Source: an uncultured Dorea sp. (GTDB lineage Bacteria > Bacillota > Clostridia > Lachnospirales > Lachnospiraceae). From it: a DNA stretch of 64,000 bases. Under the pieces are notes generated by a model. It saw only the letters and a list, made by a program, of their open reading frames with translations, ran no database searches and had not been told where the DNA came from. Position 1 is the first letter of the stretch. Each line of letters begins with the position of its first letter. Below are positions 42,393-51,542 of the stretch, in pieces. The position numbers were made by a program, and so were the translations under genes. The DNA is taken from NCBI GenBank assembly GCA_910577685.1, contig CAJTOH010000006.1:1-64000 (forward strand). Reading direction: 5' to 3'.

Positions 42393-43826
42393 ATGAGACA
42401 TGATAAGTATATGAGCCCGCTTTCGGAGCGGTATGCAAGCAAGGAGATGCAGTATGTTTTTTCACCTGACAAGAAGTTCCGTACTTGGAGGAAGCTGTGG
42501 ATTGCGCTTGCGGAGACGGAGAAGGAGCTGGGGCTTCCGATTACGGAGGAGCAGATTGAGGAATTGAAAAGCCATGCGGAGGATATTAATTATGATGTGG
42601 CAAAGGAGCGGGAAAAACTCGTGCGCCACGACGTTATGTCCCACGTGTATGCATATGGACAGCAGTGCCCGAAGGCTAAGGGGATCATCCATTTAGGGGC
42701 CACCTCCTGCTATGTGGGGGACAATACGGATGTGATCGTGATGTCGGAGGCTCTTGAGATCGTAAGGAGGAAGCTGGTGAATGTGATTGCCAAGCTTGCG
42801 GAGTTCGCAGAGGAGTACAAGGATCTGCCTACTTTGGCGTTTACCCATTTCCAGCCTGCGCAGCCTACGACGGTGGGGAAACGCGCGACTCTGTGGATAC
42901 AGGAGTTTGCAATGGATCTGGAGGATCTGGAGTATGTGAAAGGGACTCTGAAACTTCTTGGTTCCAAAGGGACTACGGGAACTCAGGCTAGTTTTCTGGA
43001 ACTGTTTGAGGGGGATCAGGAGACGATCGACAAGATCGACCCGATGATTGCAGAGAAGATGGGATTTGAGGCGTGCTACCCGGTGTCAGGACAGACTTAC
43101 TCCCGGAAGGTGGATACAAGGGCTTTGAATGTGCTTGCGGGTATTGCGGCAAGCGCCCATAAGTTCTCTAATGATATCCGGCTTCTGCAGCATTTGAAAG
43201 AGGTGGAGGAACCATTCGAGCCTTCACAGATCGGGTCTTCGGCCATGGCTTATAAGCGTAACCCTATGCGCAGCGAGCGGATTGCGTCGCTGTCCAGATA
43301 CGTGATGATTGACGCGCTGAATCCGGCGGTGACTTCTGCGACCCAGTGGTTCGAGAGGACGTTGGACGACTCTGCGAATAAGCGGCTCAGCGTGCCGGAA
43401 GGGTTCCTTGCAATCGACGGGATTCTTGATCTGTGCCTGAATGTGGTAGACGGGCTTGTGGTATATCCGAAGGTAATCGAGAAACGGCTGATGTCGGAAC
43501 TGCCGTTTATGGCGACGGAGAATATTATGATGGACGCCGTGAAGGCAGGCGGCGACCGTCAGGAGCTTCACGAGCGCATTCGGGAATTGTCTATGAAGGC
43601 GGGACAGAACGTGAAAGTGAAAGGGTTGGACAACAACCTGCTTGAGCTGATTGCAGAGGATCCGGCGTTTAACCTGACTCCGGAGGAATTGAAGGAGACG
43701 ATGGATCCGGCGAAATACGTGGGGCGCGCCCCGCTTCAGGTGGAGACGTATCTTAATACTGTGATCCGCCCGCTGCTTGGCAGAAATCGGGAGGTGCTGG
43801 GGATGAAGGCGGAGATCTCTGTGTAA
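42393..43826 (+). CDS. purB: Adenylosuccinate lyase
   Basis: This 477-residue fumarase/aspartase superfamily enzyme has the signature SSAMAYKRNPMRSERI, the catalytic His region TSCYVGDNTDVIV and LAFTHFQPAQPTTVGKR, and STRKVDTRALN-like QTYSRKVDTRALN. It cleaves SAICAR and adenylosuccinate to fumarate plus AICAR or AMP in purine synthesis. GATAAAGGAGGAG lies before the ATG, only 28 bases after the repeat-protein gene. It could therefore be transcribed with the DUF5717 operon. Confidence 0.95.
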   Translation: MRHDKYMSPLSERYASKEMQYVFSPDKKFRTWRKLWIALAETEKELGLPITEEQIEELKSHAEDINYDVAKEREKLVRHDVMSHVYAYGQQCPKAKGIIHLGATSCYVGDNTDVIVMSEALEIVRRKLVNVIAKLAEFAEEYKDLPTLAFTHFQPAQPTTVGKRATLWIQEFAMDLEDLEYVKGTLKLLGSKGTTGTQASFLELFEGDQETIDKIDPMIAEKMGFEACYPVSGQTYSRKVDTRALNVLAGIAASAHKFSNDIRLLQHLKEVEEPFEPSQIGSSAMAYKRNPMRSERIASLSRYVMIDALNPAVTSATQWFERTLDDSANKRLSVPEGFLAIDGILDLCLNVVDGLVVYPKVIEKRLMSELPFMATENIMMDAVKAGGDRQELHERIRELSMKAGQNVKVKGLDNNLLELIAEDPAFNLTPEELKETMDPAKYVGRAPLQVETYLNTVIRPLLGRNREVLGMKAEISV

Positions 43827-43907
43827 CGGCCTGTTTGGGGGATAGGGCAGGACTGGTATGCTTTCAGGAATAGGCATGGGGAATAGAGGCCTTTCATAGT
43901 ATGGATA

Positions 43908-43937
43908 TTGAGAGTTAGTTTATAGAGAGAATATAGT
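43908..43937 (+). promoter_or_regulatory. Promoter of the hemerythrin gene
   Basis: TTGAGA (43908-43913), 18 bases and TATAGT (43932-43937), close to the ribosome binding site. Confidence 0.5.
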
Positions 43938-43960
43938 GTGGTTAGAAAGGGAACATGAAC

Positions 43961-44359
43961 ATGAGGTATGAATTAACCAAAGACTTAGAGACAGGAAATG
44001 CAATTATTGACCAGGAGCATAAAGAGCTGTTCCGCGCAGTGAACGAGCTTTTGGATTCCTGCCATAAGGGGCAGGGAAGGACGGCAATGGAGCCGGCAAT
44101 CAAGTTTTTGACTAGTTATGTAGACCGGCACTTTGCCCATGAGGAGCAGCTCCAGCAGACGGGCGGATATCCCAACAGGGCTCCCCACAAGGTTTTCCAT
44201 GAGGAATACAAGAAAAAGTTAAAGGAGATCGTATCTGCAATCCCGGCGTCGGGTCCGTCTTTAGGGGATCTGGGGAATCTGAATATGCATATTGCCCTTT
44301 TGGTGAATCATATCCGGAGCGAGGATAAAAAAGTAGGCGCATTTTTGAAACAAAAATAA
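43961..44359 (+). CDS. Bacteriohemerythrin
   Basis: This 132-residue four-helix protein has the hemerythrin metal ligands: His in IDQEHKELF, His and Glu in RHFAHEEQL, two His in APHKVFHEEY, and His plus Asp in HIRSED. It binds a di-iron site that can hold O2 or NO and probably protects this anaerobe or senses oxygen. GAAAGGGA lies 9 bases before the ATG at 43961; the ATG at 43955 is too close to it. The gene is monocistronic and ends at a strong terminator. Confidence 0.92.
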   Translation: MRYELTKDLETGNAIIDQEHKELFRAVNELLDSCHKGQGRTAMEPAIKFLTSYVDRHFAHEEQLQQTGGYPNRAPHKVFHEEYKKKLKEIVSAIPASGPSLGDLGNLNMHIALLVNHIRSEDKKVGAFLKQK

Positions 44360-44430
44360 AAAGAATATGAAAATAAAATAAAAATTTAGCAAAATGACCA
44401 AAAATTTTAAATTTGCAAATAAAGTAATAA

Positions 44431-44472
44431 AAAAAGCAGGCGGGAAATAGAGGGTTTCCGCCTGCTTTTTTT
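44431..44472 (+). terminator. Rho-independent terminator
   Basis: AGCAGGCGGGAAA (44435-44447) pairs with TTTCCGCCTGCT (44455-44466), followed by a T-run and preceded by an A-run. Confidence 0.9.
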
Positions 44473-44542
44473 GTCAAATTTGGACAAGCCAATACAAGAA
44501 ATGTACAAAATAGACAAAAAATGTGAAAAAAATAACAGCATA

Positions 44543-44571
44543 TTGAATAAAACAATTTTTAATGGTATGAT
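44543..44571 (+). promoter_or_regulatory. Promoter of the sodium:amino acid symporter gene
   Basis: TTGAAT (44543-44548), 17 bases and TATGAT (44566-44571), with a leader of about 50 bases. Confidence 0.65.
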
Positions 44572-44626
44572 AGGAGAGATGAATAACTTATATTCAATTT
44601 ATCTATGCAAAAGGGGGAATTTGTAA

Positions 44627-45991
44627 ATGGAAGCAATGTTGAATAATATTTTCTCAACATTAGGCAGTTATCTGTCAAACTACATCCTGATTGCGGCGCT
44701 TCTCGGCGGCGGTATCTGGTTTTCGGTAATCCTTGGATTTATCCAGGTAAAAGGTTTTGGCGAAGGAATGAGAAGAACCTTTGGCGGAATGTTCAAGAAA
44801 GGCGGCGACAAAGCAGGGGCGGACGGTATGTCGTCGTTCCAGGCTCTGGCAACGGCTATTGCTGCCCAGGTAGGTACCGGTAATATTGCCGGAGCGGCTA
44901 CGGCTCTTGCAATCGGAGGTCCCGGAGCGATTTTCTGGATGTGGATCGCAGCGTTCCTTGGAATGGCTACAATTTACGCTGAGGCGATTATGGCGCAGAA
45001 GTACAAACAGGTCGGTGACGACGGGGAAGTAACCGGAGGTCCTGTGTACTATATCCGCGCAGCGTTTTCAGGAACCTTTGGCAAAGTACTGGCAGGTACT
45101 TTCGCCGTTCTTATTACGCTGGCGCTTGGCTTTATGGGGAATGCCGTACAGTCCAACTCCATCGCTGCTGCGTTTAACACTGCATTTGGTTTACCGCAGT
45201 GGATTATGGGTATCGTCCTTGCAGTGCTTGCCCTGTTCGTATTCTTAGGGGGAACAGGACGTATTGCGAAGATTACGGAGCTGATCGTTCCAATTATGGC
45301 AGCTTTCTACATAGTTGGTTCTTTAATCGTAATTATTTTTAACGCGAAAGAGATCCCGTATGCATTACATGCAATTGTTGTGGGAGCATTTGCACCTTCT
45401 TCCATCGTCGGCGGAGCAGCAGGAGCAACGATAAAGCTGGCTCTTACAAAGGGTGTTGCACGTGGATTGTTCTCTAATGAAGCAGGTATGGGTTCTACGC
45501 CTCACGCACATGCGGTTGCAAAGGTAAACCACCCGGTAGAGCAGGGCTTCGTGGCTATGATCGGTGTATTTATCGATACATTCGTAATCCTCAATCTGAC
45601 GGCGCTGGTAATTATTACGACACATTCTATTCCGTCAGGTAAGACGGGAGCAGAGCTTAGCCAGTATGCATTCTCTACGCTCTATGGAAAGGGAGGAGAC
45701 ATCTTTATCGCAATCTGTATGTTCTTCTTCGCATTTTCTACAATCCTTGGATGGTACTTCTTTGGTCAGGCGAATATTAAGTATTTGTTTGGTTCAAAAG
45801 CGGTGAAGGTTTACTCGGTAGTTGTTGCGGTCTGCGTATTCCTTGGCTCCCTTGCAGAGGTAGAGCTTGTCTGGACAATGCAGGATACGTTTAACTCTTT
45901 GATGGTTATCCCGAATATCCTTGCGCTGTTCGCATTGAGCGGAGTTATCAAGCAGGTACACAATGACTTTTTCAAGAACCGTAAGAAATAG
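44627..45991 (+). CDS. Sodium:alanine/glycine symporter (AGCS family)
   Basis: This 454-residue protein has about eleven membrane helices and the AGCS hallmarks: SSFQALATAIAAQVGTGNIAG, GGPGAIFWMWIAAFLGM, GGPVYYI and RGLFSNEAGMGSTPHAHA. It imports alanine or glycine with Na+. The glycine reductase operon begins about 2 kb downstream, so glycine supply is a reasonable role. AAAGGGGGAA lies before the ATG. It is monocistronic with its own promoter and terminator; no glycine riboswitch was seen in its leader. Confidence 0.94.
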   Translation: MEAMLNNIFSTLGSYLSNYILIAALLGGGIWFSVILGFIQVKGFGEGMRRTFGGMFKKGGDKAGADGMSSFQALATAIAAQVGTGNIAGAATALAIGGPGAIFWMWIAAFLGMATIYAEAIMAQKYKQVGDDGEVTGGPVYYIRAAFSGTFGKVLAGTFAVLITLALGFMGNAVQSNSIAAAFNTAFGLPQWIMGIVLAVLALFVFLGGTGRIAKITELIVPIMAAFYIVGSLIVIIFNAKEIPYALHAIVVGAFAPSSIVGGAAGATIKLALTKGVARGLFSNEAGMGSTPHAHAVAKVNHPVEQGFVAMIGVFIDTFVILNLTALVIITTHSIPSGKTGAELSQYAFSTLYGKGGDIFIAICMFFFAFSTILGWYFFGQANIKYLFGSKAVKVYSVVVAVCVFLGSLAEVELVWTMQDTFNSLMVIPNILALFALSGVIKQVHNDFFKNRKK

Positions 45992-46025
45992 TGGAACGTG
46001 CAATAAAAATTAAATAACGAACGGA

Positions 46026-46063
46026 AGACGCCGTGCAGGAATTGTTTCTGTCCGGCGTTTTTT
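46026..46063 (+). terminator. Rho-independent terminator
   Basis: GACGCCG (46027-46033) pairs with CGGCGTT, supported by an inner CAG/CTG stem, followed by six T. The rest of the 235-base gap holds only the next promoter. Confidence 0.8.
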
Positions 46064-46178
46064 ATGGGCAGATCAATGCGGAGGAAGTAAGCCGCTGAGG
46101 CGGTGTGCGCGGCGGTAGAGGAAGCCTTTCCTGCTCGATTGTATATAGGAATGTGTCTATAATCGGTAAACATGAATC

Positions 46179-46206
46179 TTGACTTGGCGGAAACCTATGA
46201 TAGAAT
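46179..46206 (+). promoter_or_regulatory. Promoter of the AAA/PD-(D/E)XK gene
   Basis: TTGACT (46179-46184), 16 bases and TAGAAT (46201-46206), just upstream of GGGAGG. Confidence 0.6.
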
Positions 46207-46226
46207 GAAAACAGGGAGGTTTCGGT

Positions 46227-47816
46227 ATGGGACGCTATAAGAAATTTAATACGGCAGGCCTCTGTATCCCTGCCTTACACTATATGGTGGATACAGCGGA
46301 TATGCTCGGGCAGATTATTGAAGATTATATAGAACAGGGAGAATACTTTACGATTAACCGGGCGCGCCAGTTCGGCAAGACAACAACGTTGGAGCTTCTC
46401 TATCACAAGTTGAAAGAAAAATATATTGTGCTGGATTTAAGCTTTGAGGCGGCGGAGGAGTATTTCCGCTCATTGGGAACCCTTGCTAAGGGACTTTCTA
46501 TGGATATTTCGGAACGGTTAAAGATACAGGAAGTTCCGGAAGAGTTATGCAGGGCATGGGAAACTCCGGTTTCTCCCGAATTCCCTCTGCGTGATTTCGG
46601 GAGAAAGATAACGGATCTTTGCAGCAGGAGTGACAGGGAAGTGATTCTTACTATTGACGAAGTAGATAAAAATGCAGATAACCAGATCTTTTTGTCATTT
46701 CTGGGATTGTTAAGGGAGAAATATTTAAAGCAGAAGAGCGGAAAAGACCATACTTTCAAATCCGTCATTCTCGCAGGCGTCTATGATATCAAAAACTTAA
46801 AATTGAGGTTACACGCGCCCGAAGAATCAAAGTATAACAGCCCATGGAATATTGCGGCTGATTTTCGTGTTAATATGAGTCTTACGGAGGAAGGAATAGC
46901 AGGGATGCTGCAAGAATATGAGGAAGACTATCATACGGGGATGGATGTAGAAGATTTTGCGCGTCAATTGTATGGCTATACCGATGGATATCCGTTTCTT
47001 GTGTCCCGGCTGTGCAAGCTGCTGGACGAGCAGGTTGCCGGAACGAAAGAATACCCGGATAAGGCTTCTGCGTGGACAAAAGGCGGTCTATTGACAGCAG
47101 TAAAGATGCTCTTATACGAATCTAACACGCTGTTCGATGACATGCGTAAAAAGATAGACGAATATCCGGAACTGTCCGAGATGATTTATGCAATCTTATT
47201 TACCGGAAAGAGTATTGCCTTCAGCCCGGATTATACGGCGATGGATATCGGTATCCGATTTGGTTTCATAAAACGCGACGGGGAGCAGCTTACAGTTGCA
47301 AATCGAATTTTTGAGACGAGGCTCTATAATTTTTATCTGGCGGAAGAAATGCTGGGGAGCAGCACTTACGCAGCGTCCATGCAGATAAAAAACCAATTTG
47401 TCCATGGGAATATTCTAGATATGGAACTAATATTAAGAAAATTTACGGAGCATTTTACTGATATTTATGGAGAACATACGGACAGGTTTGTTGAAGAAAA
47501 CGGACGGCGGCTGTTTCTGCTGTATTTAAAGCCTATCATTAATGGAATTGGTAATTATTATATAGAATCTAGGACCAGGAGCATGGGCCGTACGGATGTC
47601 GTTGTGGATTACTTCGGACGGCAGTATATTATAGAAATGAAGATTTATCATGGAAATGAATATAACCTGCGCGGTGAAAATCAATTAACCGGATATTTGG
47701 AGGATTATCATCTGCAGAAAGGGTATATGATTAGTTTTAATTTTAACAAAAAGAAGCAGGTCGGAGTCCATGAAGTCATTCTGGGAGAAAAGGTGTTGAT
47801 AGAAGCAGTCATATAG
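46227..47816 (+). CDS. AAA-like ATPase with C-terminal PD-(D/E)XK nuclease-type domain
   Basis: This 529-residue protein has an N-terminal AAA_34-like ATPase. The P-loop reads RARQFGKTTTLE, a variant with Arg and Gln in place of the usual glycines, and ILTIDEVDK is the Walker B. The C-terminal domain carries GRTDVVVDYFGRQYIIEMK, a PD-(D/E)XK core with D, E and K, and LTGYLEDYHLQKGYM. Proteins of this kind occur in many copies in Lachnospiraceae and Bacteroides and are often mobile; their role is unknown. It has its own promoter and sits between a glycine transporter and the glycine reductase operon. Confidence 0.85.
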   Translation: MGRYKKFNTAGLCIPALHYMVDTADMLGQIIEDYIEQGEYFTINRARQFGKTTTLELLYHKLKEKYIVLDLSFEAAEEYFRSLGTLAKGLSMDISERLKIQEVPEELCRAWETPVSPEFPLRDFGRKITDLCSRSDREVILTIDEVDKNADNQIFLSFLGLLREKYLKQKSGKDHTFKSVILAGVYDIKNLKLRLHAPEESKYNSPWNIAADFRVNMSLTEEGIAGMLQEYEEDYHTGMDVEDFARQLYGYTDGYPFLVSRLCKLLDEQVAGTKEYPDKASAWTKGGLLTAVKMLLYESNTLFDDMRKKIDEYPELSEMIYAILFTGKSIAFSPDYTAMDIGIRFGFIKRDGEQLTVANRIFETRLYNFYLAEEMLGSSTYAASMQIKNQFVHGNILDMELILRKFTEHFTDIYGEHTDRFVEENGRRLFLLYLKPIINGIGNYYIESRTRSMGRTDVVVDYFGRQYIIEMKIYHGNEYNLRGENQLTGYLEDYHLQKGYMISFNFNKKKQVGVHEVILGEKVLIEAVI

Positions 47817-47942
47817 AAATAGTAGATTTACAAGGAAAAAGGGCAAGAAAATGGAAAAATTTCGAATATTGTAAAAAATGGACAATTATCCGGAGTAAAT
47901 ATTGTTGATTGTGTATAAATTTAGATATTTTTGATTTAAAGG

Positions 47943-47971
47943 TTGCAAATGTTTTAACAATGGGGTATTAT
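47943..47971 (+). promoter_or_regulatory. Promoter of the glycine reductase operon
   Basis: TTGCAA (47943-47948), 17 bases and TATTAT (47966-47971). The transcript would begin near 47978, some 75 bases before the riboswitch. Confidence 0.7.
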
Positions 47972-48054
47972 AGGTATAGGCAATGAACAGTATATAAGTT
48001 GTCTATAAATAGCATTAAAGAAAGCGTAAAAGAGAATATTAGAGTGGGTTGATA

Positions 48055-48156
48055 TTTCCTAAGAGAGAGTCGGGACAACGGCCGCCGAAGAGGCAAACCT
48101 GATGAAGGACAGTGAATCTGTTTCAGGCGAAACTTTCAGGCAAAAGGACTAGGAAA
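48055..48156 (+). ncRNA. Glycine riboswitch, single aptamer
   Basis: P1 is formed by TTTCCTA (48055-48061) and TAGGAAA (48150-48156). Inside are the conserved glycine aptamer pieces: GAGAGAGTC, GCCGCCGAAGAGGCAAACC, and CAGGCGAAACTTTCAGGC followed by AAAAGGAC. Only one aptamer is visible; the second of the usual tandem pair is absent or reduced. It precedes an intrinsic terminator and the glycine reductase genes, so glycine binding should switch on glycine catabolism. Confidence 0.95.
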
Positions 48157-48231
48157 CGTACCACATTCTGAATCTTGTGCTGTATGATAAATTTCTTGAG
48201 ATAATTGATATGTTATCAGGGCAAAAGACAG

Positions 48232-48278
48232 AAAGGGCGATTGCACACATGATTGTGTTCAAAACGCCCTTTTTTTTA
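48232..48278 (+). terminator. Riboswitch-controlled intrinsic terminator
   Basis: AAAGGGCG (48232-48239) pairs with CGCCCTTT, with an inner ACACA/TGTGT stem, followed by eight T. It lies between the aptamer and the first gene. Confidence 0.88.
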
Positions 48279-48353
48279 CAAGGGATATTCAAAAGGCGGG
48301 TAGATTTTATCCGTGGATATACGTATAGACGACCGTAAGGGAGAAACAGGCAG

Positions 48354-48740
48354 ATGGGAAGCAGAGATTACATAGTAATTACCAATAATCCCCTGGTTTT
48401 GGACAGACTGAACGATACGCACCGTATTGTTTACAGGGATATTTCCTATGAGGAGGTTCTCAGGGAAGTAAGGGACAGAATTCACGAAGGGCACACTTTG
48501 TTATCGCATCCGTTATCCGGAAGCGTGAAGCCCAATGAGACACCATATAAATCCATTATGATATCAGAAGGAAAGGGGGCGGTGGACGAAGGGTCCGTTA
48601 AGCTGATTGAGAACGCCATACAAGCGTGCCGGAAGTTCATATTCAAGTCCGACTTGTATGAACAATCGGTATATGACGATTTTCAGTTGATTGATTGGAC
48701 TTTGTTGGAAAGTGGAATGGCATCTGCGGATGTCTGGTAG
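48354..48740 (+). CDS. grdX: GrdX family protein
   Basis: This 128-residue protein is found at the head of glycine reductase operons in Clostridia. It has DYIVITNNPLVLDRLND, then a helix with YEEVLREVRDRIHEGHTLLSHPLSGSV in two parts, and SIMISEGKGAVDEGSVKLIE. No membrane segment or known catalytic motif is seen; its role is unknown. Identification rests on recognition of the conserved sequence and on its place between the riboswitch and grdE. Confidence 0.88.
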   Translation: MGSRDYIVITNNPLVLDRLNDTHRIVYRDISYEEVLREVRDRIHEGHTLLSHPLSGSVKPNETPYKSIMISEGKGAVDEGSVKLIENAIQACRKFIFKSDLYEQSVYDDFQLIDWTLLESGMASADVW

Positions 48741-48812
48741 TCTTTTTATAAAGGTTGTAGAAGCGCATAAGCTTTGAACAATAATATCAATATTCTAAGG
48801 AGGGAACCAAAA

Positions 48813-50093
48813 GTGAGATTAGAAATGGGACACATTTACATTAAGGATATTCAGTTTGCGGCTGAGTCTAAGATTGAAGACGGTATCCTTTATGTATCCG
48901 AAGAGGCCGTAAGAGCGGTTGCTCTCGAGGACGAGAAGATTAAGAGCGTATCTTTTGATATTGCAAAGCCAGGCGAGTCTGTGAGAATCACGCCGGTTAA
49001 GGACGTCATCGAGCCAAGAGTTAAGGTGGAAGGAAGAGGGGGAATCTTCCCGGGCGTAATCGCTAAGGTTGATACCGTAGGCGAAGGCAAGACCTATGCG
49101 CTGAAGGGTATGGCTGTTGTTACGGCTGGTAAGATCGTAGGTTTCCAGGAAGGTATCATCGACATGACTGGCCCGGGAGCTGACTACACACCATTTTCCA
49201 AGACACTGAACCTGGTTATGGTATGTGAGCCGGTAGATGATATCAAGCCGCATGATTATGAGAAGGCGGTACGTTTCGCAGGCTTCAGAGTGGCAGTGTA
49301 TCTTGGGGAACTGGCGCGCGAGCTTACTCCGGATGAGACGAAGGTATACGAGACATGTACAATCAAAGAGGGGATGGAGAAGTATCCGAACCTTCCGAGA
49401 GTTGCCTATGTACAGATGCTCCAGAGCCAGGGCTTGCTGCATGATACTTATGTATACGGGGTAGATGCGAAGAAGATTGTTCCGACAATCATGAGCCCGA
49501 CAGAGGTTATGGACGGCGCTATCGTATCCGGTAACTGTGTATCCGCATGTGATAAGAACCCAACTTATGTTCATTTGAACAATCCGGTTGTTCACGATAT
49601 GTTTGAGCAGCACGGAAAGACATTTAACTTCGTTTGCCACATCATCACCAATGAGAACGTATATCTGGCTGACAAGCAGCGTTCTTCCGACTGGACGGCG
49701 AAGTTATGTAAGATGTTAGACCTTGACGGCGTTATCGTTTCTCAGGAAGGATTCGGTAATCCGGATACAGACCTGATTATGAACTGCAAGAAGATTGAGG
49801 CAGAGGGCGTTAAGACTGTTATCATTACAGACGAGTACGCAGGACGCGACGGAAAGTCCCAGTCACTGGCTGACTCCGACCCGGCGGCAGATGCAGTAGT
49901 AACAGGCGGTAATGCGAACCAGGTAATTATCCTGCCAAAACTTGACAAGGTTATTGGAACTCTGGATTATGTAACGAAGATTGCAGGTGCAAGTGAGGAG
50001 ACGCTTCGCGAGGATGGATCTCTTGAAGTTGAGCTTCAGGTGCTTACAGGTGCAACCAACGAGACTGGTTTCAACAAACTGAGTGCGAGATAA
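48813..50093 (+). CDS. grdE: Glycine reductase complex component B, alpha/beta subunit proprotein
   Basis: This 426-residue precursor of the two small protein B subunits is cleaved in known systems before a Cys that becomes a pyruvoyl group. Here that is Cys242 in VSGNCVSACD. The pyruvoyl binds glycine as a Schiff base. GTG at 48813 gives the family N-terminus VRLEMGHIYIKDIQF and has AAGGAGGG 9 bases upstream; an ATG at 48774 is rejected. It is followed 17 bases later by grdB, the selenoprotein subunit. Confidence 0.95.
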   Translation: MRLEMGHIYIKDIQFAAESKIEDGILYVSEEAVRAVALEDEKIKSVSFDIAKPGESVRITPVKDVIEPRVKVEGRGGIFPGVIAKVDTVGEGKTYALKGMAVVTAGKIVGFQEGIIDMTGPGADYTPFSKTLNLVMVCEPVDDIKPHDYEKAVRFAGFRVAVYLGELARELTPDETKVYETCTIKEGMEKYPNLPRVAYVQMLQSQGLLHDTYVYGVDAKKIVPTIMSPTEVMDGAIVSGNCVSACDKNPTYVHLNNPVVHDMFEQHGKTFNFVCHIITNENVYLADKQRSSDWTAKLCKMLDLDGVIVSQEGFGNPDTDLIMNCKKIEAEGVKTVIITDEYAGRDGKSQSLADSDPAADAVVTGGNANQVIILPKLDKVIGTLDYVTKIAGASEETLREDGSLEVELQVLTGATNETGFNKLSAR

Positions 50094-50110
50094 GAAGGGA
50101 GGATAAGAAG

Positions 50111-51421
50111 ATGGCTAAATTAAAAGTAGTTCATTACATCAATCAGTTCTTTGCACAGATTGGTGGAGAAGAGAAAGCAGATTATCCGGCAGAGCTTCGT
50201 GTTGGAGAGATTGTCGGACCAGGTCAGGCGTTGACACAGCAGTTCGGTGAGGACGCTGAGATTGTTGCTACAATCATTTGCGGCGACTCTTATTTCAATG
50301 AGAACCTTGAGAAGGCAAAGGCAGATATCCTTGCTATGGTGAAGGAGCAGGCTCCGGATGTATTCGTGGCAGGTCCTGCATTCAACGCCGGACGTTACGG
50401 CGTTGCCTGCGGTACAATCGCAGCGGCAGTTCAGGAAGAGCTTGGCATCCCGGCTGTTACGGGTATGTATATTGAGAACCCGGGAGCCGATATGTTCAAG
50501 ACACAGGTTTATATTGTATCTACAAAGAACAGTGCGGCCGGTATGAGAGACGCTGTTAAGAAGCTGGCTCCGTTAGCTGTTAAAATCGGAAAAGGCGAGG
50601 CAATCGGCGCTTCTTCAGAGGAAGGATATATCCCGAACGGCGTCCGTGTGAACTTCTTCGAGAAAGAGAGAGGATCACAGCGTGCAGTTAAGATGCTGAT
50701 TAAGAAACTTGCCGACAAGCCGTTTGAGACTGAGTTCCCGATGCCTGACTTCGACAGAGTTGACCCGAATCCGGCAGTTAAGGATCTTGCACATGCGAAG
50801 ATTGCGCTTGTTACTTCCGGCGGTATCGTTCCGAAGGGCAATCCGGACCACATTGAAAGCTCCAGCGCTTCACACTACGGCGAGTATGATATCGCAGGCG
50901 TTATGGATTTGACGGAAGCGACATACGAGACCGCCCACGGCGGATATGATCCGGTTTATGCAAACGAAGACTCTGACCGTGTATTGCCGGTTGACGTACT
51001 TCGCGATATGGAGAAGGAAGGAAAGATTGGGGAGCTGCATCACCTGTTCTACACGACCACAGGTAATGGTACGGCCGTTGCATCATCCAAGGCTTTCGCT
51101 GCTGAGTTCTCTCAGAAGCTTAAGAACGACGGTGTAGACGCAGTAATCCTCACCTCCACATGAGGTACCTGTACTCGTTGCGGTGCAACGATGGTAAAAG
51201 AAGTAGAGAGAGCAGGAATCCCTGTTGTACACATCTGTACGGTAACTCCTATTTCTATGACGGTTGGCGCGAACAGAATCGTACCGGCTATCGCAATTCC
51301 ACATCCTCTTGGAAATCCTGCATTGGATGCAGATGAGGAGAAGAGCCTCAGACGTAAGATTGTTGAGAAGGCGTTAGTTGCCCTTGAGACAGAGGTTGAG
51401 GGACAGACAATTTTTGATTAA
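50111..51421 (+). CDS. grdB: Glycine reductase complex component B, gamma subunit (selenoprotein)
   Basis: This 436-residue selenoprotein has selenocysteine encoded by the in-frame UGA at 51161-51163 (residue 351). The context is ILTST-Sec-GTCTRCG, the conserved GrdB UxxC motif. Reading continues through VPAIAIPHPLGNP to a TAA at 51419-51421. With GrdE it takes the amine off glycine and passes a carboxymethyl group to GrdA selenium. A SECIS-like stem-loop starts 13 bases after the UGA. Annotation pipelines would split this gene at the UGA. GGAGGATAAGAAG lies before the ATG. Confidence 0.96.
51176..51190 (+). promoter_or_regulatory. SECIS-like stem-loop of grdB
   Basis: CGTTGC (51176-51181) pairs perfectly with GCAACG (51185-51190) around a GGT loop, 12 bases after the UGA. 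Distance and G-rich apical loop match bacterial SECIS elements bound by SelB. Confidence 0.8.
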
Positions 51422-51484
51422 TGTCTAAAATTTGGGCAGATTAGAAAATTGTCCATATAGATTGTATTTTATTTTCATTTAATA

Positions 51485-51521
51485 AGTGGTATAGTGTAAG
51501 AAAGGATGATACTATACCACT
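51485..51521. promoter_or_regulatory. Perfect 11-bp inverted repeat between grdB and trxB
   Basis: AGTGGTATAGT (51485-51495) and ACTATACCACT (51511-51521) flank a 15-base loop. As RNA it is a hairpin with no T-run; as DNA the left arm holds a TATAGT that could be a -10. It may be an operator, a processing site or an internal promoter. Confidence 0.6.
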
Positions 51522-51542
51522 ATAAAAAGGAGAAGTTTCGTT

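Noticed and set aside
50111..51163. grdB as a truncated pseudogene with a second gene starting at 51191
   Set aside because: The TGA lies exactly at the conserved GrdB selenocysteine position, is followed by a SECIS-like hairpin, and the frame continues with family sequence to 51421.
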